Source: Ganoderma boninense
Lineage: Eukaryota > Basidiomycota > Agaricomycetes > Polyporales > Polyporaceae
Length of the DNA: 64,000 nucleotides
Assembly: GCA_002900995.3 (NCBI GenBank)
Contig: CM035307.1
Coordinates: forward strand, 3,906,001-3,970,000
Direction: 5' to 3'
In this document: in pieces, positions 1-11,822 of the stretch
How the letters are laid out: each line of letters begins with the position of its first letter
How positions within the stretch are numbered: the first letter of the stretch is position 1
Program-made: the position numbers and the translations under genes
The notes under the pieces: generated by a model
What the model was told of the DNA's origin: nothing
What the model saw: only the letters and a program-made list of their open reading frames with translations
The model's database searches: none

Positions 1-184
1 TTGAACGACGCCGTACTGGGACAGCCTCATGGTCTTCGACGTGAATCGCGCCACTCTCTGCCTCCTTGTCCAGGACATTGTCGGCAGAGTTATACTGTCT
101 TACGATACAAATAGCTGTGCGTACACGACTCAGTCCTAGTAATCGTGTCCAACTAACACTCTTCAATCCAGCCACATTACGCAC

Positions 185-3075
185 ATGAAGATGAATCGAG
201 CAGTGTTCTTTGTGTTCTCCGGCATCGGCGCGATTCTGTCGATACTAGCCATGCTTCCGTCACCGAACAAGGACAGCTTTCAACTCACTACTAGGAGCAA
301 CCCAACCCTCGATTCCCACCGCCAACAAGTTCGCTCGCACCTTCGAAGCATTGCATTCCAGGTTCCCTGCGTTTCACAACTCGGTTCTTGGTTCCCATCC
401 CTATGCAATAGCTCGAGGATCTCCATCGACACACACAAGACGAGCTGCATCGGACTCCCTCACATCTTAGGGGAGCAGAGATATCTCTACGAAGTATCGG
501 CAGCGTTCAGCGTTCAAATTCACGGAATATCCCTGAAGCTTGACGCTCTCTTCAAGACGCTCCGTTCTCCGTACGTGGACGCTGAAGACCCTCTTTTCGA
601 CCGCCTCGCATCGCTATCGGACGAATACGAAGCAGCACGCGATGCACTGCTCCAACTGAATGCACACATCGCTCTGGGCCTTTCTGCGTACGTCCGTATC
701 CCTACTCACCTACTTTGTCGTCTGACTTGACAACAGTATTGTGCAGGTCGACAAGACAGTTGTGGGGGTGTTATACCTAGGACAACCTGTCTTCGCGCAC
801 AAGAGACCTCGCGAAGTGTCATTGGGAGAGATCCTCGCGTTTTCGCTCGCTACGACAACGACCTTCATTGATCACCTCCTCACTGTAAGCGACCCGGCGT
901 CCGACTCAATTGCAACACTTCTGGGCCGAGTACTTGAGATCCAGAAGACCGCGGAGGAGGTCGAGCTTCTTCACCCCTTTGACGGTGGTGCCACATCGCC
1001 TGTACGTCTTTCCTACACGTCTAGCAATAGCGAACCTCTCCAGATACTCATATGGCGATAGATATGTAACTACACTGCCACGATCTCGGGCTTAGCGTCT
1101 TTGCATTCCCATCTCGAAGACTTTGTGTCCGTGCTCACGGACGCCGGGGAAAGTATTCTGCACTCCCTCGGCGGCGTTCTGGTCAACACGACTTGTCATG
1201 TGGACGTGGCCATGCTGACATTGCGTATGGAATACTCTCATCTCAGGAACTTGGACTTTTGGACTTGGTCTCGCCTCCACCCGGAAGGTGCTTGAGATCG
1301 CAAGGGTCGCAGCAAGGCGGAGCATTCGTGCGTATCGTGCTCGCGTTTTAATGAAACATTTGGACTAACCTCCGCATTGCTTTCAACGGGCTTGATGGCA
1401 CTCATCCCACTCCACCAGCAGATACGCGCAATAAACTGAAGTGAAGCCTCTCCTACTACTTGATGTATGATGCGACTCGGAGGCTTGCCTCTGCGCGAAC
1501 GGAAGGAACCTCACAAAAATCATTCTGTCCCCCGTCCCAACTGTGAACATTGTGTACAACTAAAGACGGTTTGATTTGCAATGCATGTCATGGCGCTACG
1601 ATGTAGACCTTCATTGAAGAGTATTTTACGAGTATCGCGCCGTCAGATCGCTTACTGATATCATGCGGCCGTACGGGCTGCACACGTTGCACGACTCGAT
1701 TTGGCTCCAGGTCACAACCGCGTGGAGTGGCGCACCCTAACACGGCCCTCTCGCTCTTCTCTGTGATTCTTCAACAAGAATGTCACACATTCCTTCCGTG
1801 GAAGCGATTCATATCATAGGGAAATCAGAAACCAAAATACTCGAAGCAACACGATGGTTAGAGGAGGGCCTGACATGGTATGACGACTTCCTTTGTCCCA
1901 TTCGTCATCAAGATCGTTGACCACAAATACCCTCCAGTTTTATTGATAGCACTGCTCTGACGCACGAAACTGAACGATGGGACGTAGACTTGTCTCGCGC
2001 TCTGGAGTTCAGTGTCAAGTCTGCACGACAAGCCATGCGGTCGATTCTCATCGCGCAACTTGAAAATGTCGAGGCCAGGCGCGAATCGCGCTCTCCCCCA
2101 AGAGACGACTATTCGACATTGCTGGCGTCATACCAGGCATCCTATAATTTGCTGAACCATATCAGAATTCTGTGGCAGCGGGTGATTGTCAAATATAGCT
2201 GTCGATGCTATCTAGCTTACACTACACAGATCCAGTCCCTCCATCCTCGTCACGAACGCCATATTCCTATAGCGCTTCAATGAATAATGGACAACGGCAT
2301 TCCTGACCTAGAAAATGTGATCGCATTCTGCGAGGAGACCCATGAAAGGATAGCGGAGAGACTTCGTATTTGGAATGGGATGTTTGAGGTTGCACTTACC
2401 GAGGTACTTTACGCCACTCGACACTGCGACCTTCTCAGCTAACCAAGAACATACCAGGACGGACTGCGATCAACTCTTTACCATCTCGACGACGATGACG
2501 GGGGAGTAGCCACCTTTTCTAGACTTGTTACACCGGCTTTCGAACAACTCCAACAGTTACGCGGCAGGCGACGACGCATCGAGGCCGAGGTCCGCGCGCT
2601 AACAGTCGGTTTTATCGAGCAATAGCTGTCTGTGAAAGAGGGGAAAATCATCGTTGAGGCGGTTCAGAGCGCAAACGTGGGACTAGAGTCCTACCATTCT
2701 GAAGTTCTCTCTCAGCAAATGCTCCAAGACCAGGCAATGGAGTCAATTGCCGTAAGTAATTCTCTATCGCGTCACGAATTGGATCATGATTTCTTTCGAA
2801 TGAGTAGGGCGCCGTGAAAGTCGCACTTGACCTCGCATTAGCGGTTCGCGCAAGTGATTATGCAATTATCCCAACTGAACTCGACATACAGGTTATATCA
2901 GGTGAATGTGAAGCTTTAAGAACGTCGGTCGAGGAAGTGGCGGAGGTAAGACATGATTCATTATCTGTGTGGTAAATGAGTATACAATGACTTTCAGATG
3001 GCAGATAACGCTCACTGCATCTTGAAGGTGCTGGTCGACGCACTAGAACAAGCAGCCCACCACTCAGCTGTGTAG
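185..3075 (+). pseudogene. Decayed multi-exon gene for a helical, N-terminally membrane-anchored protein
   Basis: Exon 1 (185-687) starts MKMNRAVFFVFSGIGAILS, a likely signal anchor. Intron 688-736 (GTACGT...CAACAG) joins in phase to exon 2 (737 to about 1001). Helix-rich coding stretches follow near 1100-1280, 1990-2190, 2290-2400, 2458-2755, 2811-2945 and 3000-3075, separated by plausible short introns (2756-2810, and 2946-2999 ending TTTCAG). The last two join cleanly and end at TAG 3073-3075. Two defects are visible: an in-frame TAG at 2623-2625 inside a helical stretch, and a frame change near 1270-1290. The stretch 1340-1990 has no clear exon. The amphipathic, coiled-coil-like composition recalls lineage-specific basidiomycete proteins, but I recognise no domain. 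It could instead be two neighbouring genes. Exon 1 and the 3' exons are well supported; the middle is not. Confidence 0.45.
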
Positions 3076-3139
3076 ATAAACCTTACATCCAGCTGGCATC
3101 ACGCCTCAACTGAGAAATACTGACTGACATCGAAAATCA

Positions 3140-3440
3140 CACGCTTCACGGGAGGATTGAGAGATTTTGAGGGCCGAGGTACCGCTTGATTGGCGGGTAT
3201 CGGGAAGACGGGTGCAACAAGGCTATATCGCACCTCGCTCGCGACCATGCCCGGATTCCGCGCCGTGGGCGATACGGCCGGCCACGGCTACGCTCGTCGA
3301 AGGTTCACGAGCTACCTGCGCCAGTCTGCCGCCGAGCTCCGTGAGTACACTCCTGCTGGCTCACAACACACTACTCACCCCAATTCGCGTCTTGCGGCTC
3401 ACGCCTCCCCTGCCCCATCACCACCCGCCCGATGAGGTTG
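3140..3440 (+). pseudogene. Fragment of a NACHT-type P-loop NTPase
   Basis: One frame reads LAGIGKT, a Walker A-like motif, and about 30 residues later GHGYARRRFTSYL, which resembles the segment after the P-loop in the large basidiomycete NACHT NTPase family. A TGA stands directly upstream of the P-loop in the same frame and no long frame follows. This looks like a relict of an NLR-like or telomere-linked NTPase gene. The assignment rests on two short motifs read by eye, so it is tentative. Confidence 0.35.
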
Positions 3441-3840
3441 TGTCTTTCTGGGGCTACGCGTGAAGCTGGTCGGGTAGCCGGCAGACCTCATGTTTAAGAC
3501 CTTGAGTAGCTGGGCGCTGACGGGACTCGGATGCGTCGCGCGGCTCGTCGCGATCTGGGACAGCGGCACGCACAGCACCATGTGCGACTGCTAATCGTGA
3601 GCACAACGTTGCGCTGTCGGACCCGCTTGCATGCACCCAGGGAAGACCTTGGGCGGAGCGACGTTGGGAAGCGCCAGCATGGGCCGGGGACAGACCCGCT
3701 GGGTGCCGCGGGGGCGGTATGTGAGGGGGAACTTGAAGTCGGCGCGGGTGGGGACTTTGGGACGCGAGAACATTGAGCGGCGAGACGATGAAGCGGAGAG
3801 AAGATGGACCGGTGGGCTGAGAGGGAGGGCGGGAGGCTGG

Positions 3841-3944
3841 CCGTAGCACCGATGGGATGGGCCACAAATCGGGACCGCCGACTAGGAGTTTCGCCGTGGC
3901 TCCGATGGCATGCCACGAATCGGGTCCGCCGACTAGGAGTTTCG
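3841..3944. repeat. Imperfect tandem duplication, two units of 51-53 bp
   Basis: Units 3841-3893 and 3894-3944 both contain CCGCCGACTAGGAGTTTCG at their right end and share most other positions, with a 2-bp length difference. No element termini are visible. No gene is supported in 3440-3990 around it; overlapping open frames there are GC-rich shadows. Confidence 0.7.
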
Positions 3945-3989
3945 AGAGCCAGGGTGTAGGGGCACACACGCTGAACAAGCACTCGCTCC

Positions 3990-4797
3990 GCACTTGTAAG
4001 GTGGTGTTAAATAGGTAGTAGTGAACGTTCTCGGTTGCGCTGATGGCAATGAAGCAACAAGATCACGACCTGAATCGCAGCACCTCGTCGTCTAATGTTT
4101 AGTTCGATTCGTCCGCAGATACGTGCTGATTCGTTCCCAAATTCGACCACAGGCGCTTATAATATTGGTCACATGTATCGGACGTCACATCTTCTCACGG
4201 AGTAAATTGTCGATATCCTTAAAATGTCCTCAGCGTTCTTCCGTAGCCAACTTTCTTCATTGTTCACAAAGTGTTGTCCAAATGTGTTCCAATGAACACA
4301 TCACGGAGAATTTTCAAGTGTTGACCGCAGGTATTCACTGTGTTTTCGATTGATGACACGTGGGAAACACTACCAATTGCGTCAAAATTCCATCATGTCA
4401 AACATGCGACTGACATGTTGACGTCCCGTAATGATTCCTGTGCATTTGAATATATAATGAATGACTCCGTTTCTTCCAAAATGTTTCCGTCATAGGCATT
4501 GTGAAACACTGGTAAATGTTCGCTAAATTGACACCAACTTTCGCCACTCGGCAACATGGTAGGAAAATATAAGGTTTTATCCATATCTCTCCAAGTGGAA
4601 CATATGAAAGTCACAACAGACACAATATCCTGTTTTACTCGTATGTTCACAGAATAGTTTTGCCAGAAACATGCTCTTCTGGGGTCTTTCTTTCTTCTAA
4701 ATTTCTCCTATATTTCCCCCCCCGAAAATAGTTAATTGCCCTCAGTGACATCCAGACGTTCAGAGATTGTCAGTTTTACTGATGAACTTGGTGCATG
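3990..4797. other. AT-rich intergenic stretch
   Basis: About 800 bp markedly richer in A+T than its surroundings, with short frames only and no convincing exon, RNA gene or repeat termini. It abuts the left boundary of the duplicated block that starts near 4798. Confidence 0.5.
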
Positions 4798-5209
4798 AGC
4801 CCTTCATCTCTTAAAGGGGCGTGTAAGCAAAGTTGAAAGAGCAGTTGCACGAAAATGAACATACATACGTGGTGATGATATTCGTGGTCCAGAACGCATT
4901 CGATACTCGAACTCGGCAAGACGAACCGCGATCATTCCAACTGGAGGCAAAAACGAGTCCTGCAGGTCTTGCTGGCGTCTCGTCATTACGTAGGCAAGTT
5001 AGTGTTAGTCGCATATAGACTGGACAAGCCGGAGTTTAGAGAAACGACTGCAAGGTGACGTTGTGAATGGGAATATGAAGCGCAGTATATGGAAGCTGTA
5101 GGAGCCAAGCCTGCATTGGTTTATGCACCTTTGATTCTCGAGCTATAGACCAGGCACCAGAGCCAGGTGATGTGTCATAAAGAGTTGCCAATTGCTGCAT
5201 ATTGCGTTA
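4798..5209. repeat. Left end of duplicated block 1
   Basis: The sequence matches 55385-55830 in the same orientation and 42450-42880 in reverse complement, with small indels. In the other copies it lies between genes B and C. Here it is cut from its continuation at 10894 by the chromovirus insertion. B is missing to the left, so this marks the edge of a partial block copy. Small open frames are conserved between copies but are short and low in coding character, so I treat the stretch as non-coding. Confidence 0.75.
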
Positions 5210-5214
5210 CTTAA

Positions 5215-5432
5215 TGTAAGGTTCATTCTTCACCTTACTTTACTTCACTTATGATTACGTACACACATATATACCCAGCAGCACCTGATATCGTGTTCCC
5301 CCAGTTTCTCTCACACGATATCAGGTACGCACCCACATTTCCTCATGTACATACAGTTTCTCTCACACGATATCAGACCTTTTCCCTGTTCTATCCCAGG
5401 CCCGAGTGTAGGAGGCTCAGAGCCTTCTTCCA
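5215..5432 (+). repeat. 5' LTR of the chromovirus (218 bp)
   Basis: Starts TG and ends CA, as expected for LTRs. It contains a repeated CACACGATATCAG motif. The DNA just after it (CTTTTTTTTTGAACACC) lacks the usual TGG-type primer binding site next to the LTR, so the priming mechanism is unclear. Confidence 0.95.
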
Positions 5433-8400
5433 CTTTTTTTTGAACACCGGAAACGTCTGTGTCGTCGTTGACGACGGCAAACCGAGTCCAAACCTGTCGC
5501 GAATCACAAGGAGCCGCCAGCGCAACTTCATCGCGCCTTTCCCCTTCGCGGAGCTAGAAGACGACGACCTCCAGGACTTGTTCACGCCGACACCTCTCGG
5601 CAGTGAGTTCTCGTTCTCTGAACTCGAGTCCCCTTCCACCGTCCTCTCGCTCGCCTCGGGCTCTTGCGCTTCTTCCCCTGAACCCAGACCTGTCACACCC
5701 GGCTCCACCAGTCCCAGCAGACAATCCATCACATCCCGAACCTCCTCCTCGTCATCCCGCTCGTCATCCCCTGCTTCCCCCGTCACACTCATCACACACC
5801 GCGCAACGATGCCGTTCGCCGACGCCGTCATCACCCCCGTCCCCAAGATGTCCCCCAATTTCAGCGAGGGGAAAATCACCCCCGCGAACGTCAACCTGTG
5901 AGGGCATCTCTTCCGCCAGCACGCCCGGGATCGCAACATTCCCCCCGATGAGATGGTTTTCCGCGCCTCCCTCGGTTTTGCCAACCTGCTCCTCCGCAGC
6001 TGGTACGTCGATCACCAGGACACACTTGACGTCTTGTCGTTCGACGACTTTGAGGACGCCCTCCGCGCTCGCTTCCTTTCGCCCAACTGGGCTGGCGAGA
6101 TCCGCGACCAGATCGTCGGGAACAAGATGAAACCCTCGGACTCTTTCGAGGACTTTGTCCTCGAAATGGAACGTCTCAACGCACAGCTGCGCGGCGCTGC
6201 TCACCGTTACACTGACGACGCCCTCCGCATGTTCATCCGCGCCAACGTTGTCCCCGACCTCCGTGTCATGATTAGCCATGATGAAGTCGAGTCCATTGCC
6301 GACTACGTTGCGTGGAAGGCCACCGTCACTGCGCTGGACCGTGAACGCGCCCGCCAGATCAAGATGTTCAAAGAGCTCTTGGTCGCGAACGACAACCCTG
6401 CCGGTCGTCGCTCGAAAGGGTACAACCCCCCTTCCTCTTCTTCCTCATCCACCAACCGCCTTCCCCCTCTCACACCGGATGAACGCTCCATCATCGAGCG
6501 GAACCAAGGGTGCTACAAATGTCGAAAGATCAATGTCTATGACAAGATCAAACACCACTCTGGCAACTGCCCCACCGGCGCGCCCAGCGCTTCCTCATAC
6601 ATTCCCCTCACCACCCAATTTCCCCACCTCGCCCCCGGCAAGGAGAACATTTGTCCCCGCCCCGGTCGCAACACAGCTGCTGCCGTCTCGAACGACTCTG
6701 GTGCTGATGTCGATGATGTCCCGACTATCCCCGTCGCCTCGGTCAACCCTGTCTCCCTTTCCCCGCCGGCCTACTCCTCTGGGATATTGAAGAAGGGCTC
6801 TGACTCCGAGTCTTCGTACGTCGCCCCATTCTTCGCTAACCAGACTTTCCTGCGAGCGCTCGTTTCCCCTTACCCTGACTCCCTTGCGTACGACATGCTA
6901 ATCGATGGTGGTGCCAGACCAGTTCTGATTAGACGCGACGTCGCCATCGCAATGGGGGCATGTCTACGCCGACTGCCTACCACGTATGCTCTGGGAGACG
7001 CATGGGGAGACAAGCGTTCAGGCGGAATTAGAAGCGATCAATGGGTGAAACTGTCTGTAACATTACCAGACCTTTCGTGGTCATCTCATGTTTGTCGTGC
7101 CTTGGTGGTGGACCATCTTTGCGCACCTGTACTTTTAGGCAAGGCCTGGCTGGAATCGAACTCCATTGTTGAAGACCATTCATCGCGAACCCTCATCGAT
7201 AAGTGATCCGGCCGTGACTTGCTCAGCGCTGCTCCCTTACACCCTTCCCCACACTCTCTTCCCTCTTCCCCTCGTCAGCGTCGTGCGGCCCTCTGCAAAG
7301 CCGCTGTCATCGCCGACGACTCCGCTCGTCTGCAGCAACGTGTCTTCCTTTGGGAGCTCAGCGAACGCACCGCCTCGCGCCATGTGCTTGCTGACGACTC
7401 CGCCGTTGACGCGACAGCATTTGCTGCGAATGCCGTCCGTGTCCGAGTGGAGGAGCTCGCGACCTTGGACGTCCTTTGTGCGGAAAACGCTGCAATGAAA
7501 GCTAAATTCACCGACTGCTTCCCCCCTGACATACCGCACATCAGCCGCCTCCCCACTGATGTCTACCACCGTTTTATTCTCAAAGACGCCAACCTCGTCA
7601 TCTCCCGCCGCCAATACGACTGCCCCAAAAAGTACCGTGAAGTCTGGAAGACCCTTCTCGATGAACATCTCGCAGCGGGCCGCATTCGTCCATCAGACAG
7701 CCCTTTCGCCTCCCCCGCCTTCCTCGTTCCCAAGATGGACCCCACGGCAAAACCCTGCTGGGTCAACGATTACCGTGTACTCAATGCCAATACCGTTCCC
7801 GACATGCACCCCCTACCACGCATCAGTGACATCCTCGCCGATTGCGCGAAGGGTAAAATATGGGGCAAGCTAGACATGACTAACTCGTTCTTCCAGACGA
7901 GGGTCCATCCCGACGACGTCAAATATACTGCTGTGACTACACCGTTTGGCCTCTTCGAATGGACAGTTATGCCTCAAGGCTGTCGTAATGCACCCTCCAC
8001 GCACCAACGCCGCATGAACAACGCTCTCCGCCCTTACATCGGGAAGATCTGCCACGTCTACCTCGATGATATCATCATCTGGTCACAAACCCTCGAGGAA
8101 CATCGTCGCAACGTCGAGACGATCTTGCTTGCGCTCCGTGCTGCTTCGCTTTTCGTGTCAGACAAAAAAACTGATCTCTTCCTCCTCGAGGTCGACTTCC
8201 TAGGTCACCACATCTCTCAACGCGGCATCGAGCCTGACGGCAAGAAAGTCGACAAAATCTTACAGTGGCCTATCCCTCGTTCGGCATCGCACGTCCGCTC
8301 CTTCCTCGGCCTCGTGCGCTACCTTGCCGCCTTCCTCCCCAATCTCGCTGAATACACTCGCGTCCTCAACCCCCTCACCTCGAAAGATGCTGATGCATCC

Positions 8401-10642
8401 TGGCCTGGCTGGACCCTCGACCACCAGCTCGCTTTCGATCGCATCAAATCCCTCGTTTGCAGCCGTGACTGCCTCACCGTTGTCGACCACGATGCGTTGG
8501 ACTCGAACTCGATCTTCATCTCGTGTGACGCCAGCGACTTCCGCACTGGCGCCATGCTCTCTTTCGGCCCAACTCTCGAGTCCGCCCGCCCCGTCGCCTT
8601 CGATTCAAGCCCCCTGACTGGTGCCGAGCTCAACTACCCGGTGCACGAAAAGGAACTTCTTGTGATCGTACGTGCTCTGGACAAATGGCGTGTCGATCTT
8701 CTTGGCGTCCCGTTCACGGTATACACCGACCATCGCACCCTCGAGAACTTTTCCTGACAAAAGAACCTCTCCCGCCGCCAGTCACGCTGGCAGGAGTCCC
8801 TCGGCCAGTACGACTTCACGATCAAGTACATCAAAGGCGAAGACAACGTCGTCGCTGACGCGCTCTCCCGTGTTTTTCCTGATGTACCTGTTGTGGACCC
8901 GCGAATCTGTGCCTCTGTTGCCGCCCTCCGTGCAGTGACACGCTCTGTTCATGATCGCCCTGACCCCGCCCCTGACGTGCCTTGTGCCGTCATGCCTGGG
9001 TCGCTGCGAGTGGCTACGGACCCCGCCTGGCTAAAATCCATTCGTAGTGGTTATGCCAAAGACAAGTGGTGCGTGCACCTCCGGGACAACGTGGGCACGC
9101 TTGGGATCTCAGAACGTGATGGCCTCCTCTTCGTTGGCGACCGCCTTGCCATCCCACGTGTCACCAATGTTCGGGAAGGTTTATTCCGTTGCTGTGACGA
9201 ACAGGCATTACGAGCTACATATATAGTACCAGCCAAGTGTCAAGCCTAAGCTTGACATTGCGCCCTTTTGGCGTAGCTGGTTCAGCGGCTGGTCTGTTCC
9301 TAACAGTTGCGCTCACGACGCCCTCGGCCATTTCGGCTTCGAAAAATCTTACGCCTTCCTCCGCGATGCTTACTATTGGCCGCACATGCGTAAAGAACTC
9401 TCACAAATGTACATCCCCTCTTGCGATGAGTGCCAGCGTAACAAAAGCCCCACCACGAAACCCCCAGGTCCCCTTCATCCCCTCCCCGTCCCCGATGCAC
9501 GCGGCGACGCGATCGCAATCGACTTCATTGGCAAGTTGCCTGAAGACGACGGCTTCGATTGCATCGCTACGGTCACTGACCGCCTTGGCGCTGACATCCG
9601 CCTCATCCCAACGCGCACCGACATCACCGGTGATGAATTCGCGGTCCAGTTCTTCGACCATTGGTATTGTGAAAATGGCCTGCCGACCGAGATCGTCTCC
9701 GACAGAGACAAGCTGTTTGTGTCGGCGTTCTGGAAGACGCTGCACAAGCTGTCCGGTGTCCATCTCAAAATGTCCACCTCTTTTCACCCCCAATCCGACG
9801 GCAGCTCCGAGCGAACCAACAAGACCGTGGTCCAGGCCCTTCGTTACCACGTCGCTCGCAACCAGCGTGGCTGGGTACGAGCCCTACCCCGTGTCCGTTT
9901 TGCAATCATGTCAGCGACAAATGCATCGACGGGCTTCTCACGCTTCCACCTCCACCTCGGCCGTCAACCACGCGTCCTGCCCCCTCTCTTCCAATCGGAT
10001 GTCTCCTCAGCGGCTGCTGGATCCGACTCCCTCGACGCCGAGCAAGCTGCGGACATCATTCGGCGCATCGACACGGACGTCATGGAAGCTCAAGACAACC
10101 TGGCTGCCGCCAAGCTCGCACAGATGTGCGCCGCAAATCGCGGACGCACCGACGATCCCGGTTATGCAATTGGTGACCTGGTCCTCTTGTCCACTTTCCA
10201 CCGTCACCGGGCATACATGCAACGCGGCGATAATCGTGTCGCCAAATTTATGGTCCGCTTTGACGGACCTTACCGTATCATCCGCGCGTTCCCTGAATCC
10301 TCCGCTTACACTCTTGATCTTCCTTCCTCGATGAAAATCTTCCCTACTTTCCATGCTTCCCTCCTCAAACGTTACCTACCGAACGATAACTCCCTTTTTC
10401 CCTCTCGCGCTTTTCATCCCCCTGCCCCCATTGTCACCGAAAATGGTGTCGAAGAACAAGAAGTCGAATCTATCCTTGACCATCAACGCCGTGGCCGCGG
10501 CTTCCGTTTCCTCGTTCACTGGAAAGGCTTCCCTTCCTCCCATGACTCCTGGTTACCTGGCGCAGAATGCCGTGACCTTGCGGCCCTTGATACATACTTA
10601 CTACACAACCCCGAACTCCGTGAACTACTCCCTCCTCCGTGA
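5433..10642 (+). pseudogene. Chromovirus gag-pol polyprotein, interrupted
   Basis: A single frame can be followed after removing the nested insertion. It shows gag (first Met after the LTR at 5809; core about 5880-6400), a CCHC-like knuckle beginning CYKCRK near 6510, a protease-like LIDGGA where D[ST]G is usual (about 6900), reverse transcriptase with YLDD (about 8056), RNase H ending near 8880, the integrase HHCC zinc domain split by the insertion, the D, D and E of the integrase core (IDFIG, VSDRD, SSERTN) and a C-terminal chromodomain (FLVHWKGF) before TGA 10640-10642. In-frame TGA codons lie at 5899-5901, 7204-7206 and 8755-8757. The 113-bp LTR plus 5-bp duplication (118 bp) shifts the frame by one, and excising it rejoins the integrase exactly. 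RNA-dependent DNA synthesis and integration are the inferred ancestral roles. Confidence 0.95.
9193..9305 (+). mobile_element. Solo LTR of the TRIM family, nested in the integrase region
   Basis: 113 bp beginning TGTGACGAACAG and ending TTCCTAACA, flanked by target duplication GTTGC (9188-9192 and 9306-9310). It matches the two 112-bp LTRs of the TRIM element at 48564-49059 apart from a few substitutions and one extra base. Removing it plus one GTTGC restores the chromovirus integrase zinc-domain reading frame. It therefore inserted after the chromovirus did, then lost its internal part by LTR-LTR recombination. Confidence 0.95.
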
Positions 10643-10656
10643 CTTCGAAATTTTCG

Positions 10657-10670
10657 TGGAGGGGGAGGAG
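10657..10670 (+). other. Polypurine tract of the chromovirus
   Basis: GTGGAGGGGGAGGAG lies immediately upstream of the 3' LTR, the expected plus-strand priming site. Confidence 0.85.
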
Positions 10671-10888
10671 TGTAAGGTTCATTCTTCACCTTACTTTACT
10701 TCACTTATGATTACGTACACACATATATACCCAGCAGCACCTGATATCGTGTTCCCCCAGTTTCTCTCACACGATATCAGGTACGCACCCACATTTCCTC
10801 ATGTACATACAGTTTCTCTCACACGATATCAGACCTTTTCCCTGTTCTATCCCAGGCCCGAGTGTAGGAGGCTCAGAGCCTTCTTCCA
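10671..10888 (+). repeat. 3' LTR of the chromovirus (218 bp)
   Basis: Same sequence as 5215-5432 by eye comparison. It is followed by the right target duplication CTTAA at 10889-10893. Confidence 0.95.
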
Positions 10889-11005
10889 CTTAACAGACGA
10901 TGCGTGGAAGATAATACAGTGAAGAGCAGGATAGAAGAAGAGACAGCGACAGTCCAGTACGAACCAACAAGGATCGTGCATGATGAATAGGCCAGGTTGA
11001 CACCA

Positions 11006-11822
11006 CTAATCCATGTCTTGCAGGACATTCTGGAGTGTGGTTGAGCGCTGCCGTCAGGTTTACAGGACGGGAATCACGTACCACGTCGTTGTCGTCCCAG
11101 GACCACCACCATTTCAACTTCGTCTTCTCGCCCTCCGGCAAGCACTCGTTCATCGCCGTACCCAACAACTTCGCCACCTTGTCGTACCTATCCGGCCTCC
11201 CAAAGTCGTCGTACTCTTCGTCCATGTTGTAGTTCGTCCACATGTACAAGATCTTCGGGTACTTGAACGAGAACGGCCGCCCAATCTCGAGCCTCTGTCC
11301 CGTCGCACGCCTGAACTGGTTCACAACGGTGATACGCGCCATGATGCGCAGGTAGTTGACGACGTTCTTCCGCTTGCAGTGGTCCTCCGTGACGTCCCCG
11401 AAGTTGAACTCGAGCGTCTCACAGCCGAGCCACTGCTGATGCTTGGGATCGGTCTCGAAGGTGATGCGATGGCGCTTCGCGTACTCGAGGAAGTAGTCGT
11501 CCTTGAATGGCCAGCCATAGAGGAGCACAGGAGGGCGGTTCTTGCCGGTCCAGAGCATCTCGGGAGGGATGGTGGTTTCAGGTTTCCGGTTTCGCATGAG
11601 ACGCTTCCACTTCTACACGAAGAATAGTACATAACCTCTGGCCCACTGTGATCGTTGCTCGTCAGAAATACTGGCACTCACACGGATCTGAGCCAATGCA
11701 GCTGCCTCCGTGTACCGACAACCTGGTCTGGCGGGGTCGGTGCTGGGCTCCATCTCCAATAAGTATTGGGACCCCTCCCAAAGCGCGGAGTTCTTTGGTA
11801 TGTTGCTCGGGATGTCGTTCAT
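11006..11822 (-). CDS. Family C protein, copy 1 (unknown function)
   Basis: Three exons: 11822-11682, 11612-11082 and 11029-11006. Introns of 69 and 52 bp have GTGAGT and GTACGT donors and TAG/CAG acceptors. The product is about 231 residues. I start at the MNDIP methionine because it is present in all three copies; an upstream ATG exists only in this copy, so further 5' coding sequence cannot be excluded. No signal peptide or membrane segment is seen. The protein looks globular and soluble, rich in aromatic residues (LLYGWPFKDDYFLEYAK; KLKWWWSWDD) with an acidic tail. I recognise no family. It is head-to-head with A1 over about 660 bp, and that arrangement is repeated for C2-A2 and C3-A5. 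All three copies are intact and keep identical splice positions, which argues for function. Confidence 0.85.

Larger units (their letters stand above)
5215..10888 (+). mobile_element. Ty3/Gypsy chromovirus, full length, with a nested solo LTR
   Basis: The element runs from 5' LTR to 3' LTR, both 218 bp and identical by eye, beginning TGTAAGG and ending TTCCA. It is flanked by a 5-bp target duplication CTTAA (5210-5214 and 10889-10893). The paralogous empty site at about 55820-55840 reads straight through (GCGTTGCTTGACAGACG). A polypurine tract precedes the 3' LTR. Internally there is one gag-pol frame with gag, zinc knuckle, protease, reverse transcriptase, RNase H, integrase and chromodomain in chromovirus order. 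It is broken by three TGA codons and by a 113-bp solo LTR of another family. Identical LTRs imply a young insertion, yet this copy cannot encode its own polyprotein. Confidence 0.97.

Noticed and set aside
5899..8757. Programmed readthrough or recoding of the three TGA codons in gag-pol
   Set aside because: Three sites at non-boundary positions, including inside RNase H, do not fit a gag-pol recoding signal, and no stem-loop or conserved context is shared among them.
11013..11627. 204-codon plus-strand frame opposite C1, also present opposite C3
   Set aside because: It is antisense to a conserved spliced gene and its composition follows codon shadowing of the C frame.
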